Origin: Acidobacteriota bacterium
GTDB taxonomy: Bacteria; Acidobacteriota; Vicinamibacteria; Vicinamibacterales; JAKQTR01
Reading direction: 5' to 3'
Length of the DNA: 64,000 nt
Assembly (NCBI GenBank): GCA_026393675.1
Contig: JAPKZQ010000005.1
Coordinates: 1 to 64,000, forward strand
Position numbers and translations under genes: made by a program. Under the pieces are notes generated by a model. The model was given only the letters and a program-made list of their open reading frames with translations. It was not told where the DNA came from and did no database searches. Shown in pieces: positions 25,103 through 33,930 of the stretch (position 1 is its first letter; each line of letters opens with the position of its first letter).

Positions 25103-26332
25103 CTAGCCCAGGATGCGCGCGAAGCCGAACAATTCGTCGCCCTTCTCGGCCTGGCCCAGAAAGTGGCGCAGCAGCACGCGGGCGGCAAGGTAGGACGCCG
25201 CGCTCCCGTTGTGGCCGGTGCCCATCGCAAACAGGTGGTGTGGGTAGTTGCGATGCGGTCCTGCACACAGAAGCCCGTCGGTTGTCGTCGACACCGGCAC
25301 ATCCCAGCCGTATTCGGGCTGGATGCCCGAGATGGCCGGGTACAGCCTGGACAACTCGTACATGAGTTGGCCGATGCGTTGTACCAACACCTTATCGCGT
25401 GAGCGGGGCGCGACGCGCGGCTGGTCGGCTCCAACAAACAGCACCCGCTCATCGCTGGTCCGGCGCAGCGCGTGGCGCGGCTCGTCCTGGTCCAGGACGA
25501 GTGCGCGTGACCGTCCAAATCCACGGCGCACAAACGAGGGAACCGGCGCGGTGAGGACGCAGTAGGCATCCATCTCTTTGAAGTGGCGGCGCAACGGCGT
25601 GAATGGCGCCGGCGGATGATCGCTCGCCACGATAAGCGTTTCGGCCTTCACGAGGCCGCCATCCATGAGGAGTTCGACACCGCGGGATCGGGACCGTACC
25701 TTGGTAATCGGTGTGCGCTCGAAGATCGCCGCTTTGCGCCCTGCGGCTGCCGCGGCCAGACCAATCGCGACGCGGTACGGATCCACGTAGCCATCGCCCG
25801 CGGACCTGATGCCGCCGGTCGTCTCCAGGCCGGTCTCCAGCCGCACGCGCGCCGGCGTCAGCCATGTGCCGTCGACACCGCTGTCGCGGAGCGCCTGCAT
25901 CTCGCGGCGCAGCGCCTTTTCGTCGGCCCCGTCCATGCCTATCCGGAGCGCGGCATCCGTCACCAGTTCCCCGCGGATACGCAGCCGTCGAATCGTTGCC
26001 GCAAAGTCGAGACCCGCACGCCGGAACGTCTGCCAGATATGGCGCGTGGCACGCAGGCCGTACCGCTCCTCGAGCGACCGGAATGGCACGGAGGGTTCGA
26101 GCCGCAGGAGCCCGGGATGGCGCGCCGTACCGCCCTGCGCGATACGGTCGGCTTCGAACAACGCCACGCGGAGGCCGGCCGCGGCAAACACATACGCTGC
26201 CGCGCAACCCATGAGGCCGCCGCCCAGAATGGCGACCTGCGTGGCAAGTTCGCCACGATGCCTTGGGTACACGGGCTGGCGCGATTTCGGAAACCGGTCC
26301 AGCCAGTACGAAACGCCGTAGCGGGTTTTCAT
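25103..26332 (-). CDS. FAD-dependent amino acid oxidase, DAO/PuuB-like
   Basis: 409 residues. N-terminal FAD motif ILGGGLMGCAAAYVFAAAG (about 34-52), then a DAO fold with a C-terminal ATGTGHNG-type FAD-contact segment (FAMGTGHNGSAASYLA, about 370). The first 30 residues (YWLDRFP) resemble gamma-glutamylputrescine oxidases, which act on primary or secondary amines. It follows the SIS gene by 34 bases and precedes the flavoprotein, so all four genes 28636-23831 probably share a transcript. Confidence 0.85.
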   Translation of the reverse strand: MKTRYGVSYWLDRFPKSRQPVYPRHRGELATQVAILGGGLMGCAAAYVFAAAGLRVALFEADRIAQGGTARHPGLLRLEPSVPFRSLEERYGLRATRHIWQTFRRAGLDFAATIRRLRIRGELVTDAALRIGMDGADEKALRREMQALRDSGVDGTWLTPARVRLETGLETTGGIRSAGDGYVDPYRVAIGLAAAAAGRKAAIFERTPITKVRSRSRGVELLMDGGLVKAETLIVASDHPPAPFTPLRRHFKEMDAYCVLTAPVPSFVRRGFGRSRALVLDQDEPRHALRRTSDERVLFVGADQPRVAPRSRDKVLVQRIGQLMYELSRLYPAISGIQPEYGWDVPVSTTTDGLLCAGPHRNYPHHLFAMGTGHNGSAASYLAARVLLRHFLGQAEKGDELFGFARILG

Positions 26333-26366
26333 GACAGAAGGGTCTCGTATCCCGAGCGACGCGATC

Positions 26367-27446
26367 TTACACCGTCTTGGTAACCTTGTTCAGACCCCGC
26401 GGGTGATCGGGATCAAGACCACGGATGCGGCTCAAGTGAAACGCCAGCAATTGCCCCGGCACGATCGCCGCGATGGGAGACACCCACTCGGGCATGTCGG
26501 CCGGGAGCGCGATCGGCGCCGCCGCCAGGTCGAGTGACGAACGGAGATTCGACAGCACGACGGGACGCGCACCGCGCCCGCTGATGTCGGCAAGCAACCC
26601 GTCCACTTCCTCGCTCACCGCGCCGGCAACGTTGACAACAATGGCCGCAAACCCGGTTTCGATGAGCGCAATCGGCCCGTGCTGGAAATCGGCCGACGAA
26701 TAGGGTTCCACGGCCACGTGCGCCAGTTCCTTGGCCTTAAGGGCCAGCTCGAACGCGGTCGCGAAGTTGAATCCCCGGCCCAGGACCACGCCATGCCCGG
26801 CGCCGCGCAGCGTCTCGGCTGCCGCAACCACAATCCCGTCATCAACGCCCGCCGCGATCGCCACGAACTCCGGGACCCGTGCCAGTTCGCGCCGTCTGGC
26901 CCCGTCCTGCGCGAGTTCGGTCGACAGCATCGCCAGCGCCGTGAGTTGCGCGGTGTAGGTCTTGGTCGCCGCAATGCTCTGCTCACGTCCCGCGCGAAGC
27001 TCAATCACGTGGTGTGCCGCCTTCGCCAGCGGCGAATCGGCGACATTGGTGATGGCCAACGTCTGGCAGCCCTGGCGGCGCCCTTCCAAAACGACAGCAA
27101 CCAGATCGGGGGATTCGCCAGACTGCGAGACGCCTATGACGAGCGCACCATCCATCTGTGGAGCCGCGTGATACCGGGTAAACAGTGACGGCGTCGCCAA
27201 CGACACAACGAGACGGTTGCAGGCGCCGAACACATACTGCGCGTACCGGGCGGCGTTGTCGGACGACCCGCGCGCCGCAATCACGATGTGCCGCACAGGG
27301 TGCGCACGGAGGCTCTCGGCCACCCGCTCAACCTCGGACGCGCCATCCCGCAGGAGGCGACGTAGCACCTCTGGCTGTTCGGCGATTTCAGCGCGCAGCA
27401 CGGAGTCGGTCAACCGGGTACCTCTGTCGCGATCGGAGTCAGTCAT
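26367..27446 (-). CDS. SIS-domain sugar isomerase/deaminase (GlmS C-half or NagB-II type)
   Basis: 359 residues with two SIS folds and no glutaminase domain. First SIS (about 45-190) has ARGSSDNAARY and SQSGESPD, the sugar-phosphate-binding loops of GlmS-like enzymes; ATKTYTAQL follows; second SIS (205-345) has GRGFNFATAFELALKAKEL. Size and motif set fit NagB-II/AgaS-type glucosamine-6-phosphate or related deaminases. Its ATG overlaps the stop of the upstream NAGPA-like lipoprotein by 4 bases, which supports a role in amino-sugar use. Confidence 0.85.
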   Translation of the reverse strand: MTDSDRDRGTRLTDSVLRAEIAEQPEVLRRLLRDGASEVERVAESLRAHPVRHIVIAARGSSDNAARYAQYVFGACNRLVVSLATPSLFTRYHAAPQMDGALVIGVSQSGESPDLVAVVLEGRRQGCQTLAITNVADSPLAKAAHHVIELRAGREQSIAATKTYTAQLTALAMLSTELAQDGARRRELARVPEFVAIAAGVDDGIVVAAAETLRGAGHGVVLGRGFNFATAFELALKAKELAHVAVEPYSSADFQHGPIALIETGFAAIVVNVAGAVSEEVDGLLADISGRGARPVVLSNLRSSLDLAAAPIALPADMPEWVSPIAAIVPGQLLAFHLSRIRGLDPDHPRGLNKVTKTV

Positions 27447-28636
27447 CGCTGGCGCGGCACAATCAGCAGCGCGTCGCTGACCTTCCTCGGCCCGGGTCTA
27501 TCCGATGGGTGATTCACAATGGTCCCAGCCACCACCATCGTCGTCGAACCGCCGCCATCGAGATTCAGTGCGTTCTCCAGTTTCAGACCCGTCGCGAGTT
27601 TCTGCAGTTCGCTGAAGGTCATCCCCACGCTGATGTCCGAATTGCGGCCATCAACCGTCACCAGCCAGATGGTGCCGCCCCGACTGGTACCGATCATCGT
27701 CCTCGGATGCCGCTCCGTATTGAAACCGGCGCGCAGTTGCTCATCCGTCCAGTCGGTGAGCACCTGGCCGTTGCGGATCAGGAGCCCCGCTCCGCCCACG
27801 GTGTCGTTGGCGAGCGCCCAGTCGGCGACTGGTGTGCCCAGCCGAGTCTTGAATTGCGTGTCGAGCGACACGACCTGATCGCGATCGAGCGTCTCGAGGC
27901 CGGTCGGCAGCACCGTGCCTCCAAACGACAGCACCGCGCCGTCTTTGAGAATCGGCGTCTTGCCGGCGTTTGGCCGCCGCTCGGTCACGTGAAGCGGTGA
28001 CCCGGCCAGTTGCCACTCGACCCCGGTATCGGCGGTGTCACTGTCGGGGCCAAACCGGGGCGTGTACAGCATGAGTTTGCTGCGCGCCCTCGTCGTGTCG
28101 ACACCGTCAATGGGCACGGCCACCGTCTCGGTGCCCAGGCGGTAGGTGAGCGTCACCGACGCACCGACACGATCAAACAGCAGCCGCAGCGGTTTCCCGG
28201 GCGCGCGGACAATCCCGACGGCGCCTCGCGTGAGCGCGGCATCGCTCACCAGTTCGTGATCGATCTCGAGCACGCCAGCCGGATCGCCGTTCTTGATCAC
28301 GAAGAACCCGGCATTGATGGCGGCGATGGCCTTGTGCCGGGCCGCGATGTCGGGAACCGTTTCGAGGCTCATCGGGCGATCCCGGGCCAACGCGCACCGC
28401 AGGTCGACTCTCGACGGATCAACGCGAAGAATCTGGATGGCGACGACGCCGGCGGGATCGAGCAGGCCAGGGTCGTTCAGCTTGTAGAGTTGGACGCCGT
28501 CGGCGACCTTCTCGGGCTTGCCGAGGCTGAGCGTCGTCTCGCGTTCGCAGGCCGGGAAGCCGGCTGCCACCGCGACGAGCAGCAGCAGTACCGCCGACCA
28601 CCGCCTAGACGCCGAGACGCGTGTGCCGCAGATCAT
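27443..28636 (-). CDS. Phosphodiester glycosidase (NAGPA) family lipoprotein
   Basis: 397 residues from ATG 28636 (a GTG six bases upstream is the alternative). N-terminal hydrophobic segment with a lipobox-like FPAC (Cys30). Residues about 90-395 carry the NAGPA/DUF2233 fold, with AINAGFFVI and the family's NLDGGGSTTMV near residue 355. In mammals the family removes GlcNAc from phosphodiesters; bacterial members act on cell-surface glycans. It is coupled (ATGA) to the SIS gene, so cleavage outside and catabolism inside may be linked. Confidence 0.87.
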   Translation of the reverse strand: MICGTRVSASRRWSAVLLLLVAVAAGFPACERETTLSLGKPEKVADGVQLYKLNDPGLLDPAGVVAIQILRVDPSRVDLRCALARDRPMSLETVPDIAARHKAIAAINAGFFVIKNGDPAGVLEIDHELVSDAALTRGAVGIVRAPGKPLRLLFDRVGASVTLTYRLGTETVAVPIDGVDTTRARSKLMLYTPRFGPDSDTADTGVEWQLAGSPLHVTERRPNAGKTPILKDGAVLSFGGTVLPTGLETLDRDQVVSLDTQFKTRLGTPVADWALANDTVGGAGLLIRNGQVLTDWTDEQLRAGFNTERHPRTMIGTSRGGTIWLVTVDGRNSDISVGMTFSELQKLATGLKLENALNLDGGGSTTMVVAGTIVNHPSDRPGPRKVSDALLIVPRQR

Positions 28637-28704
28637 GTCCACCCGCGCCTATTATGGCCTCAACGCGGGATGGATGGACCAGGCGTCAAAACTTCCACAT
28701 CTTT

Positions 28705-28733
28705 CGTCATTCCGGCGAACGCCGGAATCCAGG
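28705..28733. repeat. REP-like palindrome (ttccggcg/cgccggaa), copy 3
   Basis: Same sense as 414-442. It ends two bases before the stop codon of the next minus-strand gene and may act as that gene's 3' hairpin. Confidence 0.7.
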
Positions 28734-28735
28734 CA

Positions 28736-29422
28736 TCAGAATTTCCACATCACATTGATGATCGGGACTGGATAGACTCCGTGGTCCGAATCGATTAAGA
28801 GGCCGAGGGCGAAATCCGCGGCAACCCGTTTGCCACTGACGCGCACGCCGCCAGTCGCCAGACCAACGCCGGAGGTACCGAAGACCCAGTTCTCGCTGAT
28901 GAACCGCACCCGGTCCGAGACGCGTTTCTCCACACCGAACATCACCATGGCGGGAAAACTGTCGTTTCTGACCAGGGGCGCGAACACCGCGAGGCTCACG
29001 GCGGCATCAGGGCCGCCTGTAGTGACAACTCCGTAAGCGAAGCCGCCGATACCGTGATGGATGGCCACGCCAGCCATGATGCCGGCGGCTACCGACGTCC
29101 GATCGCCACGGTACACTTCGAATTTCGGCGTCAGCCAGAAAACCGGTTCACTCTCCGCCAACATCGGCCACGGCAGGCCTCCGCCAAGCGAGAAGCGATC
29201 GGTCACGCCGACCTGCGTGACGGGAAGCAAGACTTCCCAGACGCCGACGTAGCCCTTGCCCGGCGGCAACGACCGCGCGGTCGGGCCAAAGAACAGCCTG
29301 GTCTCGCTGACATCGCTTGTCTGGGCCCACGCGAAGCCGGGCATCCATGCGAATGCCAGCGCAAGGACGAGGATGAGAACCAGGTGATGCGGCGTGTAGT
29401 GGCGGCTGGAATTCTGATACAT
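28736..29422 (-). CDS. Small secreted beta-barrel-like protein of unknown function
   Basis: 228 residues. Signal peptide about 1-33 (AFAWA-QT). The mature part alternates hydrophobic and polar residues with many Gly and aromatic residues (GYVGVWEVLLPVTQVGVT, WVFGTSGVGLATGG) and ends with VMWKF, the aromatic C-terminus expected of outer-membrane barrels. ATG has GGAGG 7 bases upstream. I recognise no family. Confidence 0.6.
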   Translation of the reverse strand: MYQNSSRHYTPHHLVLILVLALAFAWMPGFAWAQTSDVSETRLFFGPTARSLPPGKGYVGVWEVLLPVTQVGVTDRFSLGGGLPWPMLAESEPVFWLTPKFEVYRGDRTSVAAGIMAGVAIHHGIGGFAYGVVTTGGPDAAVSLAVFAPLVRNDSFPAMVMFGVEKRVSDRVRFISENWVFGTSGVGLATGGVRVSGKRVAADFALGLLIDSDHGVYPVPIINVMWKF

Positions 29423-29532
29423 GGCGCTGCCTCCTGTCTGCTGTGGGTCGACAGGCGTAATGTGCGTCTTTCCGTGGCCGATGTCCTGAACGAACCATGA
29501 TGAAACGCTGAATCGTCGTAATCAGCGGTTCT

Positions 29533-31485
29533 TCACCGGGCGCGGTCGGCCAGGCGGGCAAGGAGGATCGCGAATTCGGGTTGGGTCTGCAACGACTTGA
29601 AGATCGGTTCGATTGGAATGGTCCAGCCCGGAAAACCGGCCGGCGCCTCGGTCAGCAGGCGATCGAGAAGGGCCACCGCATCGGTCGGCCGGCCGCGGAC
29701 GACAGCGACCATCGCCGTCCACAGAACAGCTTCGAGATGCCGGCCGGTTCGGTCGAGTTCGGCAATCGACGTCTCGGCGCAGCCAAGCGCAGTGTGCGCG
29801 TCGGACTTGTGACCGGCGCCCAACCAGCAGGCGGCCACGCCGATGTGCGAACGGGCGTGTGCCGGATAAAGCGCCAACGCCTGCTCGAAGGCCTTCACGC
29901 CGGCGGCGAACTGGCGCGTGGCCAGCAACGCGAAGCCCCGCCCATCGTGGGCGTTCATGCGGAATTCTGCACCATAGACCCGAAAACACGAGGCGGCGGC
30001 CGTATCGATTTCCAGCTGGAACTCCCTGAGCGCCTGTTCCGCATCGCCCTGGGCAAGCGAGACCAATCCCAGCAGCCAATGCAGCCCGCTCGCCGGGTAC
30101 CGCCACGTCCGCCCGCCCTGTCGATCCTGCAACTCGATCCCCCGGCGCAGCACGTCGGCGGCAAGCGCGGGCTGCTGGCGCGCGATGTGCACCATCGCGA
30201 TCTCAAAATAGGCAAACGCCAGGTCGCCGTAAATGGCTATCGCGCGGTGCAACGCGTCGAGGCGCTCGCTGCCCCACGCGGCGTGCCCGAGGCGAAACAG
30301 ATGACGCCAGTCGTGCGGTTCGAGGGCGACGGCGCGCCGTCCGGCGGCGACAGCTTCGGCGAGGCGCCCCGCGCTCATGAGGAGAAACGCGAGCGTCGCG
30401 TGACCTTCGGCGAGCGTGTCGTCCAGATCCACGGTTTGTCGGGCGTAGCCGATGGCCGTCGCCAGTCGTTCCGCATCGGCGCTGTTGCTGGCGCGCGTGG
30501 CCTCGTACAACTGGAAATGCGCGTTGGCCAGCCCGGCGTACGCCAGCGCGTAGCGCGGGTCGAGACGCACGGCACGCTCGAATCCCTCGACGGCCTGGGT
30601 GGCCTGCGCCGGATCAAGGCTGTCAAGTTTCACGCGCGCCTCGGACGCCGCTCGGAACGCCTCCAGGTTGGATGTCTCCCGTACGCCCACGCGGGTCGTA
30701 CGGCCGTGCGCGCTCTCAACACCAAGCGCGGCCGAAAACTGGCGCACGATGCGATCCTGCAGATCGAACACCTCTTCCATCCGCCCATCGACCTTGGCAT
30801 CGGCGAGCGTCGCACCGGACGGCACGTCAACGATGCGCGCCGTCACACGGATGCGTTCACCGGCGCGCTGGTAGCTCCCCACGACAACAAGATGAACACC
30901 GAGCGCCCGGGCAACAGCTGTCGTCGATCCGTCGGTCCGCCGGGCAGCCTCGCCGACCCGCACGCGATCCACGACGCGTAGCACGCGAAAACCCGTCAGG
31001 TCGTTGGTCACCGTCTCGGCGATGCCGGTCGCCAGCCACGCCAGATCCTGATCGCCGCTGAGGTTGGTGAAATCCAGCACGGCGACCGACCGCACCATCC
31101 CCACCTCGGACGTGACCAACGTGCCGACAGCAGATGCGGCCTCGCCCGACTCCGTCGCTGGCAGCGCTTCGACCGGCGCAATGAACCGATACCCGCGCCT
31201 CGCAACCGTCTGGATGTACGTCGGTGAGGAGGGATCGTCGCCAAGCGCCTGCCGCAAGTCTGAAATCGCCTGGGTGAGCGCGTTCTCCGTCACCGATACG
31301 TCAGGCCAGATGGCATCGAACAGTTCCTCCTTGGTCACGAGCACGGTTGGTCGCGACACGAAATACAGGAGGACGTCCACCAGTTTGGGCGACAGGGGCA
31401 TCGGTTGCCCGTCGCGCAGCACCCGATAGGCGGACCGCTCGACAACGAATGGGCCGAACCGGAAGCGGGTGGCGGTTGTGGACAC
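29533..31485 (-). CDS. Winged-helix (CadC/OmpR-type) regulator with TolB-like and TPR domains
   Basis: 650 residues from GTG 31485; no better start exists near the first domain residue. Residues 10-95 are a Trans_reg_C winged helix (LSPKLVDVLLYF...VTENALTQAISDLRQALGD...YIQTVARRGYRFI). Residues about 135-255 are a TolB/FlgO-like fold (SVAVLDFTNLSGDQDLAWLATGIAE). From about 290 the chain is TPR repeats. No receiver or transmembrane helix is visible. The architecture is very common in Acidobacteriota; targets are unknown. A possible -10 box TACAAT lies 9 bases before the GTG. Confidence 0.88.
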   Translation of the reverse strand: MSTTATRFRFGPFVVERSAYRVLRDGQPMPLSPKLVDVLLYFVSRPTVLVTKEELFDAIWPDVSVTENALTQAISDLRQALGDDPSSPTYIQTVARRGYRFIAPVEALPATESGEAASAVGTLVTSEVGMVRSVAVLDFTNLSGDQDLAWLATGIAETVTNDLTGFRVLRVVDRVRVGEAARRTDGSTTAVARALGVHLVVVGSYQRAGERIRVTARIVDVPSGATLADAKVDGRMEEVFDLQDRIVRQFSAALGVESAHGRTTRVGVRETSNLEAFRAASEARVKLDSLDPAQATQAVEGFERAVRLDPRYALAYAGLANAHFQLYEATRASNSADAERLATAIGYARQTVDLDDTLAEGHATLAFLLMSAGRLAEAVAAGRRAVALEPHDWRHLFRLGHAAWGSERLDALHRAIAIYGDLAFAYFEIAMVHIARQQPALAADVLRRGIELQDRQGGRTWRYPASGLHWLLGLVSLAQGDAEQALREFQLEIDTAAASCFRVYGAEFRMNAHDGRGFALLATRQFAAGVKAFEQALALYPAHARSHIGVAACWLGAGHKSDAHTALGCAETSIAELDRTGRHLEAVLWTAMVAVVRGRPTDAVALLDRLLTEAPAGFPGWTIPIEPIFKSLQTQPEFAILLARLADRAR

Positions 31486-31562
31486 GTGGGTCGGATTGTA
31501 CACTCGCGCGGCGATCTTCCGAACGCGGGCCCGGAAATACCCGCTCGCCCGGGGTGTCCGGA

Positions 31563-31898
31563 TCACCTGGTGAGGAACTCGATACTCTTGATCACGTCGC
31601 CTTCGACGATGAGATCGACCACATCCATGCCCCTGACGATCTCGCCGAAGACCGGGTACTGATGATCGAGCCGGGGACTGTCGACTGTGTTGATGTAGAA
31701 CTGCGCATCGCCCGTATCACGCCCGCGCGTCGACACGCCGATGGTCCCTCGTGTGTTCGAGCGCAGACCGGTCTCGTCGCGCATCAAGGGACCATCGCCG
31801 ACGACTTCGTTCGCGCCGGGGCTCCCGCCCTGGATGACGAAGTTCGGCACGATGCGATGAAACGTCAGGCCATCTTCGGATCGAAGTCCGACAGGGAG
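31563..31898 (-). pseudogene. Cyclophilin-type peptidyl-prolyl isomerase, 5' part missing
   Basis: About 110 codons cover the second half of a cyclophilin: DGLTFHRIVPNFVIQGGSPGAN, GTIGVSTRGRDTGDAQFYIN and YPVFGEIVRGMDVVD. The first ~40-50 residues of the fold, and any signal or partner domain, are absent. Upstream in the same frame the translation is Arg-rich nonsense that overlaps the M49 gene. Between the two lies about 95 bases in a third frame reading VAILERLREVAELAHAEALRP, which looks like a helical-repeat domain of the kind fused to some bacterial cyclophilins. This suggests two deletion junctions. Confidence 0.75.
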
Positions 31899-31902
31899 GG
31901 TC

Positions 31903-33930
31903 TCAGTGCCTCGGCATGCGCCAGTTCGGCGACTTCGCGCAGGCGCTCGAGGATGGCCACCCTCGCGTACTCGAGTACTCCAGCATCTGCGTCTTGAAGT
32001 CCAGCGGATACGAAACAGAGACATCGACGATCGCGCCGTCGGGTCCCCGCACCGGTTCAAGACGGGGCATCACGAAACCGGTGTAGGAAGGCAGATCCAC
32101 GCGCTCCACACGGGCGAGAATCTCGTCGCGAAGCGCCGCGTCAAAGTGCACGGCGTACGATTCGACCAGCGCCCGCGCCGCCCGATGATCACCCTGGCTC
32201 TTGATGCGCTGCACGTCCGACAGCAGGACGCCAACACCGTTGTGAAAGGCATCGACGTCGATCACGACATAAAACGTTCGGCCGTCGCGCCGCCGCTCCT
32301 GAACGGCGGTGGTGTTGGCCATCAGCCACCGCACCACCAGTTGCCGGTTGCGCATGTGGTCTTCTTCGATCTGTGTGCCCTCACGCACGCGCCGCAGCTG
32401 CACGAGGGCGTTGCGCGCGTAGGCCTCATACTCGGCACGCACGATGTCGGCCTGGTGCTCCGCCGGGAGCAGCCCAAGTTCCGTCAGGCGTGGATGCGGT
32501 AGAAAGTACAAGGCCACCAGATCGGCGCGTGTCTCTTCAATGGTCGAGTAGTACTGCCGCAATGCCTCCTGCGGCGACACCTGGAGGCGATCGTCGCTCA
32601 CGCCCGATGCATGCCCAATCACTTCGTGCATGTTCGTCGTCAGCTCGGACGCCAGGCTGCCCCAGCGCCGCGCTCGCTCGGCTTCGTCGTCGGTCCACGA
32701 GAACTCCGTGTAGTACGCATCGGGCATCGAGCGGTCGTAGGCCTCCATCACGTTGGTGAGCGAGACCGACTTGCTGCCGTATGTGGTTCGAGTCCGCTCG
32801 TCGTTCGGCAGGTTGATGCCAATTGGGGTAACAGGGCCGGAATCCCCGGCTTCGACCACCACGTCAATCGCATTGGCCGAGATGCCCGTCACGCCCTGTT
32901 TCCGGTAGCGCGGTTCCCAGGGCATGTGATCTTCGAACCACTGGGCGTTGCGCGCAATCGAGCGGATGGCCTCGGTCTTTCCCTTGTTGACGTAGAACAC
33001 CAGCGACTCCCACGCACCCTTGGTGCCGCGGGCGTCGAGGTAGACCTCGACGAAGCCATTGATGGTGTCGACCGGCGAGTCCTTGTCGCGCACCCAACTG
33101 ATGTCGTACGCCTCACGGTCGGCGTATTCGCCAGTGCGGTAGAACCGGATGAGGGCGCGCAGCGCCTCGGCCATGAGGTCCGGGGCGAACGGCACGGCAT
33201 CTTCGAGGTGGGAGACGATGGCTTCGATCGATCGGCTGTAGAGTCCGCCGACGCGATACACCTCCTCGACGATCTGCCCGTCCCGCTTCGAGAGCCTCGA
33301 GTTGATCGGATATCGCTCCTGAAATCCTTCGAGATCCGCCAGCGTCACCCCGTCGTACAGGTTGTTCGCGCTCGCCGTGAGGATGTCGCGCCCGCCGCCC
33401 GGGTTCTTGCTCGTGACAGTGGCATCCACGTCAGGATCAAAGAAGCATGGGCCAAGCCTCGTCATCAGCCCGTCGAGTGACTCACCCGCCTGCAGCGGAA
33501 ACACAGCTCCGGCCTCGGCCGCCTTGTACAGCGCCGCCTGAAACGCGCCCGGCGCGCAGCCCAGCACGAATTTGCGCGCGGTGAGGTTGTTGTGCGGTCC
33601 ACTGTTGAGCCAGAACAGCTTGAGATAGCGCTCGACGGCTGCCAGCGTCCCGGGCTCGACACCCGTCGGGTGCGTGATGAGTTGCTCGAGAATCGCCCGC
33701 ATCTCGAGGCTGCGCCCGTAACGCTGGTCGTAGTAGATGTCTCGTCCAGCAATGGCCGCGAGATACAAATGATAGACGAGAGTCTTCTCGCGCGGCGTCA
33801 ACGCCGCGAAACCGTCCGCGTACAGTTGAACGACGGCGGCCTCGCCGACACGCTCGAGCAGGTACGGCCGATCAGGCGCTCCCGCTAGATCGCCACCTGT
33901 TCCCGGTACTCCGGCACGTGCGTCGTCCAT
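31903..33930 (-). CDS. Peptidase M49 (dipeptidyl-peptidase III)-like zinc peptidase
   Basis: 675 residues from ATG 33930 (GGAG 6 bases upstream). Zinc motif HEVIGH at residues 435-440 and, about 30 residues on, EETRAD with the third zinc ligand; these are the M49 hallmarks (HExxGH, EExRAE/D). No signal peptide, so cytosolic. Normally cuts dipeptides from short peptides. Native family sequence runs to about LDFKTQMLEYS; the last ~20 residues (GWPSSSACAKS...) come from a shifted frame after a junction near 31968. The start overlaps the beta-CASP gene by 46 bases. Confidence 0.85.
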   Translation of the reverse strand: MDDARAGVPGTGGDLAGAPDRPYLLERVGEAAVVQLYADGFAALTPREKTLVYHLYLAAIAGRDIYYDQRYGRSLEMRAILEQLITHPTGVEPGTLAAVERYLKLFWLNSGPHNNLTARKFVLGCAPGAFQAALYKAAEAGAVFPLQAGESLDGLMTRLGPCFFDPDVDATVTSKNPGGGRDILTASANNLYDGVTLADLEGFQERYPINSRLSKRDGQIVEEVYRVGGLYSRSIEAIVSHLEDAVPFAPDLMAEALRALIRFYRTGEYADREAYDISWVRDKDSPVDTINGFVEVYLDARGTKGAWESLVFYVNKGKTEAIRSIARNAQWFEDHMPWEPRYRKQGVTGISANAIDVVVEAGDSGPVTPIGINLPNDERTRTTYGSKSVSLTNVMEAYDRSMPDAYYTEFSWTDDEAERARRWGSLASELTTNMHEVIGHASGVSDDRLQVSPQEALRQYYSTIEETRADLVALYFLPHPRLTELGLLPAEHQADIVRAEYEAYARNALVQLRRVREGTQIEEDHMRNRQLVVRWLMANTTAVQERRRDGRTFYVVIDVDAFHNGVGVLLSDVQRIKSQGDHRAARALVESYAVHFDAALRDEILARVERVDLPSYTGFVMPRLEPVRGPDGAIVDVSVSYPLDFKTQMLEYSSTRGWPSSSACAKSPNWRMPRH

